From: an uncultured Campylobacter sp.
GTDB taxonomy: Bacteria; Campylobacterota; Campylobacteria; Campylobacterales; Campylobacteraceae
NCBI GenBank assembly: GCA_937896205.1
Contig: CALBNA010000221.1
Coordinates: 1 to 11,492, forward strand
Length of the DNA stretch: 11,492 nt
Reading direction: 5' to 3'
A program made the translations under genes and the position numbers. Positions 1-8,152 of the stretch are shown one piece after another; the first letter of the stretch is position 1, and each line of letters opens with the position of its first letter. The notes beneath the pieces were generated by a model. That model saw only the letters and a program-made list of their open reading frames with translations. It was not told the DNA's origin and did no database searches.

Positions 1-1054
1 GTTTGCACTGTGATAAAGCTTCCACTATCCAAACTGGTGCTTTTAGGCTAAATTCTTTGATATCAGTTGGGAGCTGATTTTGAGAGTGCACGCTATTAAA
101 CTCAGCCATCGCAGCCTTTGCAGCCTCCTCGCCGTGATACCTTGCTGTTATCTCGTAAGCAAGGTCCTCTTTTGCCTTTTTTGGATGATACTTGCCGTTT
201 TTTACGTCGTTCATCAAATTTTCTATCTCGCCAAGGCTTTTTGTACTTAAAAGCTCGTACCAACGCCACATTAGCTCATCGCTTATACTAAGCGTTTTTG
301 CGAACATATCATTTGCATTTTCGGTTACACCGATATAGTTTCCAAGACTTTTGCTCATCTTATTTACACCATCAAGCCCTTCAAGAAGAGGCATCATGAT
401 GACAGCTTGCTCTTTGCCAACATTATATGTCCGCTGTAAGGTTCTACCCATTAGAAGGTTAAATTTCTGATCCGTACCGCCCATCTCGATATCGCACTTC
501 ATCGCGACGCTATCGTAGCCCTGAAGGAGCGGATATAAAAATTCGCTAATTGAAATCGAGGCACCGCTTTTATATCTTTTTTCAAAATCATCGCGCTCAA
601 GCATCCTAGCCACCGCAAAGGTGCTAGTTAGCTCCACGATACCCGCAGCCCCCAGCTCGTTTAGCCACTTAGAGTTAAACATTATCTTAGTTTTTTGCGG
701 GTCTAGGATTTTAAAAACCTGCTCCTCGTAGGTTTTGGCGTTTGCCACCACGGTCTCGCGGTCTAGCTTTTTTCGCGTCTGACTTTTACCGCTTGGATCG
801 CCGATTTGCCCCGTGAAATCGCCTATCAAAAACTGCACTATCGCTCCATGCTTTTGCAAAAGAGCCATCTTTTGAAGCACTACAGTGTGGCCCAGGTGTA
901 GATCCGGAGCCGTCGGATCAAAACCTGCCTTAACGTAGAAATTTTCGCCCTTTTCGTAGTAGTTTTTTACTAAATTTTCGACGCGCTCCTCATCTATCAT
1001 CTCGGCGACGCCTTTTTTTATATCACTCATTATTTTGTTCAAATTTTCGCCCAT
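1..1054 (-). CDS. tyrS: Tyrosyl-tRNA synthetase, 3' end cut off by the window
   Basis: This cytoplasmic class I synthetase charges tRNA-Tyr with tyrosine using ATP. The frame is open from the ATG at 1054 to the window edge, giving 351 codons of a protein that is about 400 residues in Campylobacter. The missing part should be the C-terminal S4-like tRNA-binding domain. The class I signature HLGH is at residues 53-56 inside PDLHLGHTV, and KMSKS is at 232-236. The segments [14 protein letters not shown] and [13 protein letters not shown] are typical of the family and resemble the C. jejuni enzyme as I remember it. AGGAG five bases upstream decides the start at 1054; an in-frame ATG at 1030 has no such site. 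It follows spoT by 17 bases on the same strand and is probably cotranscribed. No frameshift was seen between the motifs. Confidence 0.97.
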   Translation of the reverse strand, partial: MGENLNKIMSDIKKGVAEMIDEERVENLVKNYYEKGENFYVKAGFDPTAPDLHLGHTVVLQKMALLQKHGAIVQFLIGDFTGQIGDPSGKSQTRKKLDRETVVANAKTYEEQVFKILDPQKTKIMFNSKWLNELGAAGIVELTSTFAVARMLERDDFEKRYKSGASISISEFLYPLLQGYDSVAMKCDIEMGGTDQKFNLLMGRTLQRTYNVGKEQAVIMMPLLEGLDGVNKMSKSLGNYIGVTENANDMFAKTLSISDELMWRWYELLSTKSLGEIENLMNDVKNGKYHPKKAKEDLAYEITARYHGEEAAKAAMAEFNSVHSQNQLPTDIKEFSLKAPVWIVEALSQCK

Positions 1055-1059
1055 TTTCT

Positions 1060-1064
1060 CTCCT
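1060..1064 (-). promoter_or_regulatory. Ribosome binding site of tyrS
   Basis: AGGAG lies five bases before the ATG at 1054, in the 17-base gap after spoT. It decides between that start and the in-frame ATG at 1030, which lacks a comparable site. Confidence 0.8.
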
Positions 1065-1071
1065 AAATTTA

Positions 1072-3270
1072 TTAATGTCCGTATGCGTCGTCAAGCGACA
1101 CGAAGTCGATGATCTTGTAGCGATCTCTTAGTCGCTCTTTTATCTCGTTCACGTTCAAATTTTCGCCAAGTTCGATCGTTAGCTCGAAAAAGTCCGCCGT
1201 CGCCTCTCTAGTTTCGGTGAGGCTGATAGTTACGAGATCGACTTGCATTTTCGCCATATACGTCAAAAACTCCGCAAGCGACCCGCGTCTGTTTTCTAGG
1301 CTTAATATGATCTTAAATCTATGAGGAGCGACCCGCGTCCATTTGACGAAAATCATCTCGTTTTTTTCTTCGGCTAGCTTCATAAACCGCTCGCAAAGCT
1401 TGTGGTGGACGGTGACGTGGTGATAGTTTCTAAATCCCACGATATCGTCGCCGCGCTTTGGATTGCAGCAATAATCAAACTCAATGCTATTTATCTTGTG
1501 GTTTGAGTAGATCACGATATTTTCAAATTTTTGCTTTTTGACGTTGTATTTATCCGTCATCGCGATGGCAAACGGACGGTCTCTTTTTACGTATTTTTTT
1601 AGCGCATTTACCACGTCTTGTAGATATACCGAATCAAACGCCGCTCTAAAAATTTTCTTGGTCAAATTTTCAGTCTCTAGCCACTGCTCGATAGTTTGAG
1701 AAGGCACGGCAAAGATACCGCTTAAAATTTCGATCGCGACCATGTTGTTTATATCTCTTATCTTTTGCTTGCAGTACGATCGGATCGTAGCTCTAGCCTT
1801 GCCCGTTTTTACGCTGCCTAGCCACGAGCAGCGGTATTTGGGCTCATCTCCGGTCACGATACTTACGATATCGCCGTTTTTTAACTCCGTTAGTAGCGGC
1901 ACGCGCACGCGGTTTACGTAGGCTTCTTTGGCGTGCAAGCCTACGTGCGTGTGTATCTCGTAAGCGTAGTCAAGCGCCGTAGCGCCGCGCGGAAGCGTGA
2001 ATATATCGCCCTTTGGCGAATAAACCGCGACATCCTCGACGTAGAGGCTGTCTTTTGCGTATTCGTAGAGCTCCTCGGGGTTTTCGCTCGCCTCCTCCAT
2101 GCCGTTTTCTATACCGCTGATGTCGCTTAGCCAGTCAAGTTTTGGATTTAAAAAGCCGCCGCTTTTATATTTCCAGTGCGCTGCGACGCCGTACTCTGCG
2201 GTTTTATGCATATCAAAGGTGCGAATTTGAACCTCAAAGATGCTTTTGTTGTCAAATATCGTAGTGTGTATCGTTTGGTAGCCGTTTTGCTTCGGAAGCG
2301 CGACGTAGTCTTTGAAGCGCGAGATTAGAGGGTTAAAATTTATATGTAAATTTCCAAGCACCAAATAGCAATCCTGCGGCTCTTTAACCAGTACGCGCGC
2401 AGCTAGCAAGTCTAGCACCTCCTCGATCGAGATGCCTTTTCGCTGCATTTTTAAGTAAATTGAGTAGTGATGTTTGATGCGCTTTTGTATCTCAAAGTCG
2501 TTTTCGCTAAAGCCGTTTTTAAGTAAAATTTGAAAAATTTTGTCGGTAAACGCGTTTAGCTTTAGCACAAGCTGCTGTTTGTGCTCGGTTAGGTAGTCGT
2601 CGATTTTTTTGTACTCTTCTGGCAAAGCATACTTAAAGCTAAGATCCTCAAGCACGTTTTTGATCGACGAAATGCCTAGCCTATGCGCGATCGGAGCATA
2701 AACCATCAGAGTCTCTTCAGCGATTCGCTTTTGCTTTTCAGGACGCAAAGCTTGCAGAGTGAGCATGTTGTGCAGCCTATCACAAAGCTTTACCACGAGC
2801 ACTCTCACGTCCTCGATAGATATTAGCAACATCTTGCGAAATGTCATCGCAGACGCCGCCAAACGCTCGTTTGACTCCGAGCTTGCGAGCTTGTCCTCTC
2901 TGATGGCTACGATTTTGGTTAGTCCCTCGACCAGCTTTGCGACCTCTTCGCCAAAGTCCTCTCGCACGCTCTCTATCGATCTATCCGTATCCTCGACCAC
3001 ATCGTGAAGCAAGGCGGCGATAATCATATCCTCGTCTCCACCCATGTGTGCCACGATGCAGGACACTAGGATAGGGTGTATAGCATACGGTTCGCCGCTT
3101 TTTCTAAATTGCCCCGCATGTGAGATGACGCAGCACTCGATCGCGCGCTCTAAATTCGGCGTAAAATTTATCAGCTCGCTAAGTAGCTGCCTCGCCTGGG
3201 CGACGTCCTTGCAAGCGGTTATATCGTCGATTAATTGTTCTAGTAAAAATCCGCTATTTAGCTGCTTCAA
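1072..3270 (-). CDS. spoT: Bifunctional (p)ppGpp synthetase/hydrolase (long RSH)
   Basis: This cytoplasmic enzyme makes (p)ppGpp from ATP and GDP/GTP and hydrolyses it, controlling the stringent response. It has 732 residues, the usual length for a long RelA/SpoT homologue. The N-terminal HD hydrolase is at about 40-190, with likely metal ligands H65 (AIHP), H89-D90 (LLHDVVEDT) and D164 (LCDRLHNM). The synthetase domain is at about 255-370, with D287 in LDLLAARV, the loop [15 protein letters not shown] and E346 in FEVQIRT. A TGS domain follows at about 411-475, a cysteine motif (C601, C602, C626) and a C-terminal ACT domain at about 650-725. Both catalytic halves look intact, so it is called bifunctional. 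The start is TTG at 3270, overlapping the rpoZ end by 17 bases, with AGAGGG five bases upstream and no better start nearby. The order rpoZ-spoT is also found in enterobacteria. Confidence 0.96.
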   Translation of the reverse strand: MKQLNSGFLLEQLIDDITACKDVAQARQLLSELINFTPNLERAIECCVISHAGQFRKSGEPYAIHPILVSCIVAHMGGDEDMIIAALLHDVVEDTDRSIESVREDFGEEVAKLVEGLTKIVAIREDKLASSESNERLAASAMTFRKMLLISIEDVRVLVVKLCDRLHNMLTLQALRPEKQKRIAEETLMVYAPIAHRLGISSIKNVLEDLSFKYALPEEYKKIDDYLTEHKQQLVLKLNAFTDKIFQILLKNGFSENDFEIQKRIKHHYSIYLKMQRKGISIEEVLDLLAARVLVKEPQDCYLVLGNLHINFNPLISRFKDYVALPKQNGYQTIHTTIFDNKSIFEVQIRTFDMHKTAEYGVAAHWKYKSGGFLNPKLDWLSDISGIENGMEEASENPEELYEYAKDSLYVEDVAVYSPKGDIFTLPRGATALDYAYEIHTHVGLHAKEAYVNRVRVPLLTELKNGDIVSIVTGDEPKYRCSWLGSVKTGKARATIRSYCKQKIRDINNMVAIEILSGIFAVPSQTIEQWLETENLTKKIFRAAFDSVYLQDVVNALKKYVKRDRPFAIAMTDKYNVKKQKFENIVIYSNHKINSIEFDYCCNPKRGDDIVGFRNYHHVTVHHKLCERFMKLAEEKNEMIFVKWTRVAPHRFKIILSLENRRGSLAEFLTYMAKMQVDLVTISLTETREATADFFELTIELGENLNVNEIKERLRDRYKIIDFVSLDDAYGH

Positions 3271-3472
3271 CTATGCCCTCTAAAGCTATCTTGCCCTCGG
3301 CTATCTCGCGTAGGGCGATATCGGCAAATTTCATCTTAGTAACGTCGATATCAAGCAAGCTTTTTGCTCCGCCTGCTAGCGCCTCGGCTCTTTTAGCTAC
3401 GACTAGAGCTAGCTTATATCTATCGTCTCCGACTAGTTTTAGAGCCTTTGCCGCTACTTCTTCAGATCTCAT
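3254..3472 (-). CDS. rpoZ: DNA-directed RNA polymerase omega subunit
   Basis: The omega subunit helps fold and assemble beta-prime into RNA polymerase. The protein has 72 residues, the expected size in Campylobacter. The core [18 protein letters not shown] at about 15-32 matches the conserved omega segment (N-R-Y/F-x-L-V-L-V-A-A-R-R-A-R in other bacteria). The C-terminal half, about 44-72, is acidic and helical with [13 protein letters not shown]. The start ATG at 3472 has AAGGAG five bases upstream. It lies 15 bases after pyrH and overlaps spoT by 17 bases, so the three are very likely one transcript. The N-terminus reads MRSEEV rather than the MARVT-type start of E. coli omega, where those residues help form ppGpp site 1. 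Confidence 0.93.
   Translation of the reverse strand: MRSEEVAAKALKLVGDDRYKLALVVAKRAEALAGGAKSLLDIDVTKMKFADIALREIAEGKIALEGIVEAAK
3276..3281 (-). promoter_or_regulatory. Ribosome binding site supporting the TTG start of spoT
   Basis: AGAGGG sits five bases upstream of the TTG at 3270, inside the last codons of rpoZ. It supports the unusual start codon and suggests that spoT translation is coupled to rpoZ. Confidence 0.6.
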
Positions 3473-3487
3473 TTATTCTCCTTAAAT

Positions 3488-4278
<791 letters not shown>

Positions 4279-5529
4279 CTATTTTAGGCTGATTAGCTCT
4301 AGGGGGTCTATGTGGTAGTTTTTTTGCGTAACTTCAAAGGTTAGATCACGCTGCACGCGGCCGATTACGTAGCCTTTTTGCACTTTTGCGCCTACTTTTA
4401 CGGTAGGAGCGATCTGGCTAAGGTGCGCGTAGATCGTATGGATGCCGTTTGGATTTTCGATGATGACTACTTTATCTAGCATCGCGGTTTCTTTGGCAAA
4501 GACCACCTTGCCGTTAAATACGCTCTTTACCTTTGCGTCGGCTGAATTTGCGCTTAGCACGACCGATTCGTTAAAAATTTTGATGTTATAGATGGGGTCT
4601 ACGTAGTTGCCGAATTTTTGCTTAACCGTAAAACCGTCAAGCGGCGCGATCGTCTTTTCACCGCTATATTTTTTAACAAGACTCGTTTGATAGCTTGAGC
4701 CAAACTGTTTTACATCGCCATCAGACGCGCTCGCGGCAGCCTCGCCTTTTTTATTTTTATTATTTTTTTGAGCTTTGGCTTCGGCCGCTTTTTGCGCGGC
4801 TAGGGCTTTTTTAGCCTCCTCGCTCTCTCTTTTTGCGACGATTTTTAGCTCTTCTAGCGTCTTTCTGATCTCATCTTGTTGGGCTTGTAGGCGCGAGAGT
4901 TGCTTTTGATAAATTTCCTTATCCCGCTTTAAATTTGCCAGCGTTTTCATCTGCTTATCTTGCAGGGAAACGAGCTCGGCTTGCTTAAATTTAAAGGTTT
5001 TTAAATTTGACTTTATCCCGTCGATCTTGTCGTTTTGAGTTTTTATCAAATTTTGCGTGCTTTCATACTGCTTGGCTAGCTCGTTAAAATCATCTTTTAG
5101 CACCGAGTTTAGCTTGCTTAAAATCTCGGTTGCGATGATGCTATCCACGCCCTCCTCGTACTCTTTCGGCATTATGAGATCGAAAGAAAACTCGTCCGAG
5201 ATGATGCGCACGATGCTTTTTTGGATGTCTTTTTGGCTTTGCGTGAGGTCTTTGTTTTGCTTTACTAGCTCGTCAAGCTCGCCGCTAGCGCTTTTTGCGC
5301 TGTTTTCCAGCTGCGCTATTTGCAAAATGAGCTCTTTCATCTTGTCGTCGGTTTGCTTGACGCTTTTTTCGCCGTCGAGTATGTCGTCGGCCAGGTCGTC
5401 GAGCTTTTTGTTTAGCTGCTTTTCAAGCTCTTTTGAGGACTCGAGATAGGTCGTTTGATTTTTTATCTTTTCGCCCGTGCTTGCGTTTAAGCAAATCATG
5501 GCGGCCAGCAAAACGTAAATTTTTCTCAT
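4279..5529 (-). CDS. EnvC-like periplasmic coiled-coil protein with degenerate M23/LytM domain
   Basis: This is probably the periplasmic partner of FtsEX that activates a peptidoglycan amidase during division, rather than a peptidase itself. The protein has 416 residues. A signal peptide covers about 1-16 (MRKIYVLLAAMICLNA) with no lipobox. A long charged coiled coil runs from about 20 to 250, broken near 112-135, followed by a lysine, asparagine and alanine-rich linker at 240-275. The C-terminal LytM fold at about 295-412 keeps YAHLS (H369) and the surrounding VKVGAKVQKGYVIG. The first zinc motif HxGxD is replaced near 319-325 and the HxH motif is replaced by LTF at 396-398. Loss of zinc ligands is the hallmark of EnvC and NlpD. 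The gene overlaps ftsX by four bases (ATGA). Automatic annotation would call it an M23 peptidase. Confidence 0.88.
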   Translation of the reverse strand: MRKIYVLLAAMICLNASTGEKIKNQTTYLESSKELEKQLNKKLDDLADDILDGEKSVKQTDDKMKELILQIAQLENSAKSASGELDELVKQNKDLTQSQKDIQKSIVRIISDEFSFDLIMPKEYEEGVDSIIATEILSKLNSVLKDDFNELAKQYESTQNLIKTQNDKIDGIKSNLKTFKFKQAELVSLQDKQMKTLANLKRDKEIYQKQLSRLQAQQDEIRKTLEELKIVAKRESEEAKKALAAQKAAEAKAQKNNKNKKGEAAASASDGDVKQFGSSYQTSLVKKYSGEKTIAPLDGFTVKQKFGNYVDPIYNIKIFNESVVLSANSADAKVKSVFNGKVVFAKETAMLDKVVIIENPNGIHTIYAHLSQIAPTVKVGAKVQKGYVIGRVQRDLTFEVTQKNYHIDPLELISLK

Positions 5530-6335
5530 ATCGCCGTTGCTTTTCTGGTTACGAGATAAACGGCTAAAAAACTAATCGCAAGCGAAACGCCCAGCAGTAC
5601 TCCGCCCTCGTAAAACAGATCAATCGCCGGCAAATTGATATTTAGGTCGGTAGCGACTTCCTTAACGGGCTGCAAATCCGGCAAGATAATGTAAAAAACC
5701 GCCACCAAAACGGTCGCTATAAACGAATCAAACAACGCGTTTTTGTATAACGCGCCAGATTTTAGCCACGACGGAGCTCCCAGCAGCGTCATTATCTCGA
5801 TGCGTTCCTTGTGCTCGTATAGCCAAATTCGCATCTGTTTTGCGATGAGCATAAGCCCGATTAACCCGATTAGCCCCGAAAATATCGCCGAAATATTTTT
5901 AATCAGCTGCATGATTTTATAAATTTTATCATGCGTTTTTGAAAAGGTCTCAACCCTGCTTACGCCGTTAATCTTTGAAATTTTATCCTTTATCTCTTGC
6001 ATATATTGGGTGCTTGGAAAGGCATTTAGCTTTAGCGAGTAAAATTTAGGCAAAGCGTTTTGCAAAACGGCGATATTTTTTGATGAAATATCTTTAGAGA
6101 GCTTCTCTAGTACGGGCTTTGAACTAAGCGGTTCAAGAGATTCAAACGTATGAACGAGCGGCTTTACGTCGGTAGCGTTTAGCTCGTTTTGACTTACGAT
6201 GATAATGTTATAGTCTTTGTTCATCACGGACTCGTACTCGTCCACCACTCGCCCGACTAGCAATATAAACTGAATGCCCACGAGTAACGCCATAAGCGGA
6301 ATTATAGTGCTTAAGTGGTTTTTAAAGAATTTCAT
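5526..6335 (-). CDS. ftsX: Cell-division ABC transporter-like permease FtsX
   Basis: FtsX is the inner-membrane half of FtsEX, which converts ATP hydrolysis by FtsE into activation of periplasmic wall hydrolases at the septum. From the chosen start it has 269 residues. A transmembrane segment lies at about 9-27, a periplasmic domain at about 28-145, and three further membrane segments at about 147-165, 200-219 and 244-262. The cytoplasmic loop YEHKERIEIMTLLGAP (about 173-188) is the conserved FtsX/MacB-type signature. Two starts are possible. ATG at 6347 (adds MDAY) has no ribosome binding site; ATG at 6335 has GGA seven bases upstream and gives the family-like beginning MKFFKNHL, so it is preferred. 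Either way it overlaps ftsE (14 or 26 bases) and joins the EnvC-like gene by ATGA. Confidence 0.92.
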   Translation of the reverse strand: MKFFKNHLSTIIPLMALLVGIQFILLVGRVVDEYESVMNKDYNIIIVSQNELNATDVKPLVHTFESLEPLSSKPVLEKLSKDISSKNIAVLQNALPKFYSLKLNAFPSTQYMQEIKDKISKINGVSRVETFSKTHDKIYKIMQLIKNISAIFSGLIGLIGLMLIAKQMRIWLYEHKERIEIMTLLGAPSWLKSGALYKNALFDSFIATVLVAVFYIILPDLQPVKEVATDLNINLPAIDLFYEGGVLLGVSLAISFLAVYLVTRKATAI

Positions 6336-6993
6336 ATAGGCGTCCATTTTCTATAGCAAGATGTCTATAGGGTACTCTTAACGAGCTTGGGACTTTGTGC
6401 GTGACGACCACGATGCAGGTACCCAAAAACTCTTTCGCCGAGCGCAAAAGCCCCCAGATAACATCGCTTGAGTATTCATCGAGGCTACCCGTCGGCTCGT
6501 CGCAAAGTAGCAAATTTGGATTATGTGCGAGCGCCCTAGCCATCGCGGCTCGCTGCTGTTCGCCGCCGCTTAGCTCGTTTGGATACTTGTGCGCTCTGTG
6601 GAGCAAATTTACGTGCTTTAAGAGCTTGGTCGCCTGATTTTTGCAAACGTTAGCGCTAAGACCTTTTATCATCAGCGGCAGCATCACGTTTTTTTCGATA
6701 TTCCATTCACTTATCAGGCGGTAGTTTTGAAAAACTACGCCGATGCGCTGCCTTAGTTTATCTAGATTTTGCCCGCTTAAATTCATCATATCGGTTAGGC
6801 AGACGTTTAGCGAACCAGCACTTGGCTTTATCTCGCCGTAAAAAGATTTTAAAAGCGTCGATTTGCCGCTGCCGCTTTGCCCGGTGATAAAAACGAAATC
6901 ATTGGCGTAAATGTCGAATTTCGCGTCCGTTATGAGCTTTTCGCAGCCCTCGTATCCTAGGCAAAGCCCGCTTGCGCTAATTATTTTTTGCAT
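6322..6993 (-). CDS. ftsE: Cell-division ATP-binding protein FtsE
   Basis: FtsE is the cytoplasmic ABC ATPase that pairs with FtsX at the division site. The protein has 223 residues, the standard FtsE length. All ABC motifs are present: Walker A GQSGSGKST at 38-46, Q-loop Q89 in VFQNYRL, signature LSGGEQQR at 141-148, Walker B LLLCDEPTGSLD at 161-172 and switch H199 in VVTHK. Q-N-Y/F-R-L after the Q-loop and DEPTGSLD are typical of the FtsE/LolD/MacB group; the neighbouring ftsX separates it from LolD. The ATG at 6993 lies within the end of trmB (17-base overlap), with AAGGAG about 11 bases upstream in trmB codons, so translational coupling is likely. Confidence 0.95.
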   Translation of the reverse strand: MQKIISASGLCLGYEGCEKLITDAKFDIYANDFVFITGQSGSGKSTLLKSFYGEIKPSAGSLNVCLTDMMNLSGQNLDKLRQRIGVVFQNYRLISEWNIEKNVMLPLMIKGLSANVCKNQATKLLKHVNLLHRAHKYPNELSGGEQQRAAMARALAHNPNLLLCDEPTGSLDEYSSDVIWGLLRSAKEFLGTCIVVVTHKVPSSLRVPYRHLAIENGRLYEIL

Positions 6994-8152
6994 CCGCCAA
7001 ATACTCCTTCAACGCAAGATGTGCCTTTAAATTTTCAGCCGTAACGAGCGGCTTTTTTATAAAATATTCCGCGCCTTTTTCGCCGAGCAAAACATAACAG
7101 TGCTCGGGCGCGTTAAATGCGCCAAACGCCGCGCGAATCAAAATTTCGCCGTCTTTTTCGTACTTTTCCTCCAAATGCAAGAAAAAATCATCCTCTTTTA
7201 TCGTTTGGTTGCTAAATTTAGCCGCGACCTTGCTCGCGTCGTAGCCGTTTTCAAATTTTAGCTCGCCTTGTTCAGCTCTTGGTTCGCTTTGCTTTTCGCA
7301 GGTAAAGATAACGTCGTAAATATCTTTTTGATGCCTTTTCCAGCGATCTTCATATTTGCTGCTTACTTTTAGGTCGCGGTTTTTATAAATTTGAACGTCG
7401 GCATCGCTTAGATCTAAAATTTGAGCCAAAGTAAAGTCTGCATACTCGCGGCTATCGGTTCGCAGCTCAAATTTGCCGCCCGCTTTTAGCGTTCGTTCGC
7501 ACTCCAGGGCAAATTTGGCCGACGCCACGCGCCTATGAGGAGCGTCATCCCAAGGCACCGGAAAATGAAGGAAAATTTTATCGATAAAATTTGACTCCAC
7601 AAGCGATAAAAGTAGCCTCGCGTCGCAGTTTACGAGCATGACGTTGTTTAGATTTTTAGCTTTAGCCAGCTTTGCAACCTGCTCGAGCGAGGGCTTGTAA
7701 ACCTCGATGCCGATAACTAGGGTATTTTGGTTATTTTCCGCCTGAAATAGCAAGTGTCTGCCTGAGCCGAATCCGATCTCAATAAATTTACTTTCAAATT
7801 CGCTCTGTTTTAAATTTTCCAGCAGCTCGCTCACATCAAAGATCGCCGAGTCTTTTTGCGTGAGGCGCGTGTTTTTTACCGCGATGGCTTCACTTAAAAT
7901 TTGATCGCAGTAAAGCTCTTTAAATTTAACCAAAGCATTTTGCAAAAGCCCTATTTTAGCAGGCTTTGTTAGCTTTTCGCCTTTTACGACCCAGCCCCCT
8001 TCGCGCTTTTTTAGCGTGATAAAAAACTCCTCACTAGAGCTTTTTGTATAAACGAGGCTAACGCCTTGCCTGCCGCGAGCCTCCCACAAAAAGCTTATCT
8101 CGCCGCACTCTTTTGGAGTAAAATTTACGTTTTTAGCTATAAAATTGGGCAT
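6977..8152 (-). CDS. trmB: tRNA (guanine-N7-)-methyltransferase TrmB, long form
   Basis: TrmB uses S-adenosylmethionine to make m7G46 in the variable loop of tRNAs. The catalytic core is at about 100-290: FIEIGFGSG at 123-131 is the SAM-binding loop, HFPVPWDDAPHRRV at 196-209 corresponds to the conserved F-x-D-P-W-P-K-x-R-H-x-K-R-R segment, and ELRTDSREYADF at 229-240 and KYEDRWKRHQKDIYD at 266-280 correspond to the C-terminal family motifs. The protein has 391 residues, while E. coli TrmB has 239. The extra material is an N-terminal region of about 100-115 residues and a C-terminal region of about 100 residues with no motif I recognise; the C. jejuni homologue is similarly long from memory. 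The start ATG shares one base with the flpA stop (TAATG) and lacks a clear ribosome binding site, so reinitiation is likely. Confidence 0.93.
   Translation of the reverse strand: MPNFIAKNVNFTPKECGEISFLWEARGRQGVSLVYTKSSSEEFFITLKKREGGWVVKGEKLTKPAKIGLLQNALVKFKELYCDQILSEAIAVKNTRLTQKDSAIFDVSELLENLKQSEFESKFIEIGFGSGRHLLFQAENNQNTLVIGIEVYKPSLEQVAKLAKAKNLNNVMLVNCDARLLLSLVESNFIDKIFLHFPVPWDDAPHRRVASAKFALECERTLKAGGKFELRTDSREYADFTLAQILDLSDADVQIYKNRDLKVSSKYEDRWKRHQKDIYDVIFTCEKQSEPRAEQGELKFENGYDASKVAAKFSNQTIKEDDFFLHLEEKYEKDGEILIRAAFGAFNAPEHCYVLLGEKGAEYFIKKPLVTAENLKAHLALKEYLADAKNN

Noticed and set aside
2759..3283. Plus-strand open frames opposite the N-terminal half of spoT (2759-3007 and 3044-3283)
   Set aside because: They lie wholly within a well-supported gene on the other strand, are serine-rich and low in complexity, and lack motifs.
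5057..5449. 130-codon plus-strand open frame opposite the EnvC-like coiled coil
   Set aside because: It is a serine- and phenylalanine-rich mirror of the lysine- and glutamate-rich coiled coil, with no ribosome binding site and no recognisable domain.
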